From contig DJJW01000021.1 of assembly GCA_002434335.1 (NCBI GenBank), positions 105,299 through 110,634 on the forward strand: a DNA stretch of 5,336 bases. Reading direction: 5' to 3'. This DNA comes from Lachnoclostridium sp. UBA6558 (GTDB lineage: Bacteria; Bacillota; Clostridia; Lachnospirales; Lachnospiraceae). The notes below the pieces were generated by a model. It saw only the letters and a program-made list of their open reading frames with translations. It was not told the DNA's origin and made no database searches. The translations under genes were made by a program, and so were the position numbers. Every line of letters starts with the position of its first letter. Position 1 is the first letter of the stretch. Positions 5,175 to 5,336 of this stretch are shown one piece after another.

Positions 5175-5336
5175 TTAATATTCGCCTTTTATAACGAAAA
5201 AGGACCCCCTGATTGTTCCTGCCAGCTTAGATTTCTGTCTGGCAAATTTAAATTTTCCTTCTAATTCCTTTGGTACTTCCATTCCTTCAGACAGCTTAAG
5301 CCCCACTGCACGCTTCTTCGGGTCGTCTACTGTATA
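5175..5336 (-). CDS. C-terminal 53 residues of an unrecognised protein (5' end outside window)
   Basis: On the minus strand the frame is open from the window edge to TAA at 5177-5175. It reads YTVDDPKKRAVGLKLSEGM, continues with a Lys-rich segment, and ends GTIRGSFFVIKGEY. The fragment is basic, has no hydrophobic helix, and its last residues look like a pair of beta strands. An internal ATG (5282) has a purine-rich stretch (CTGAAGGA) just before it, so a short separate protein cannot be wholly excluded, but the uninterrupted frame to the edge favours a longer gene. It ends 63 nt before the GTG start of the next minus-strand gene and is probably in the same operon. The family is not recognised. 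Confidence 0.6.
   Translation of the reverse strand, partial: YTVDDPKKRAVGLKLSEGMEVPKELEGKFKFARQKSKLAGTIRGSFFVIKGEY

Overview
The window looks like chromosomal DNA of a low-GC, probably spore-forming Clostridia member (Lachnospiraceae-like). This rests on the AT-rich intergenic DNA, strong AGGAGG-type ribosome binding sites at 6-7 nt spacing, a YesN-type AraC regulator, and a short-chain dehydrogenase of the Bacillus GSP39/YhdF/YhxC type. The taxonomic placement is inference from these traits, not from a marker gene.

Layout, left to right. (1) Positions 1-1154, plus strand: the C-terminal 383 residues of an AraC-family regulator with a degenerate GGDEF-like middle region; its N-terminus lies outside the window. 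(2) 1300-2445, plus strand: a 381-residue secreted protein made of three beta-rich units, the last a recognisable PPC (bacterial pre-peptidase C-terminal) domain, with its own promoter candidate and terminators. (3) 2446-2850: about 400 bases without a convincing gene, holding two hairpins, an isolated 14-bp palindrome and the terminator of the next, minus-strand gene. (4) 2851-3069, minus strand: a 72-residue protein that is about 65% Asn plus Ser. (5) 3224-3388 and 3416-4435, plus strand: a 54-residue unknown small protein and, 27 nt on, an SDR oxidoreductase with a roughly 90-residue extension before its Rossmann fold. (6) A bidirectional terminator at 4507-4549 separates these from (7) two minus-strand genes: a 178-residue membrane-anchored or secreted protein (start corrected to GTG at 5111) and the C-terminal 53 residues of an unrecognised protein running off the right edge.

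The most interesting part is 2808-4435: an extremely Asn/Ser-rich mini-protein transcribed divergently from a small Tyr/Pro/Asn-containing protein and an SDR with an Asn/Gln/Ser-rich, then Tyr/Pro-rich, N-terminal extension. These could form a spore- or stress-associated surface module. That reading is inference: it rests on composition, the divergent arrangement, a weak SigK-like promoter match and what is known of Bacillus homologues of the SDR. No mobile element, tRNA, rRNA or CRISPR array was seen.
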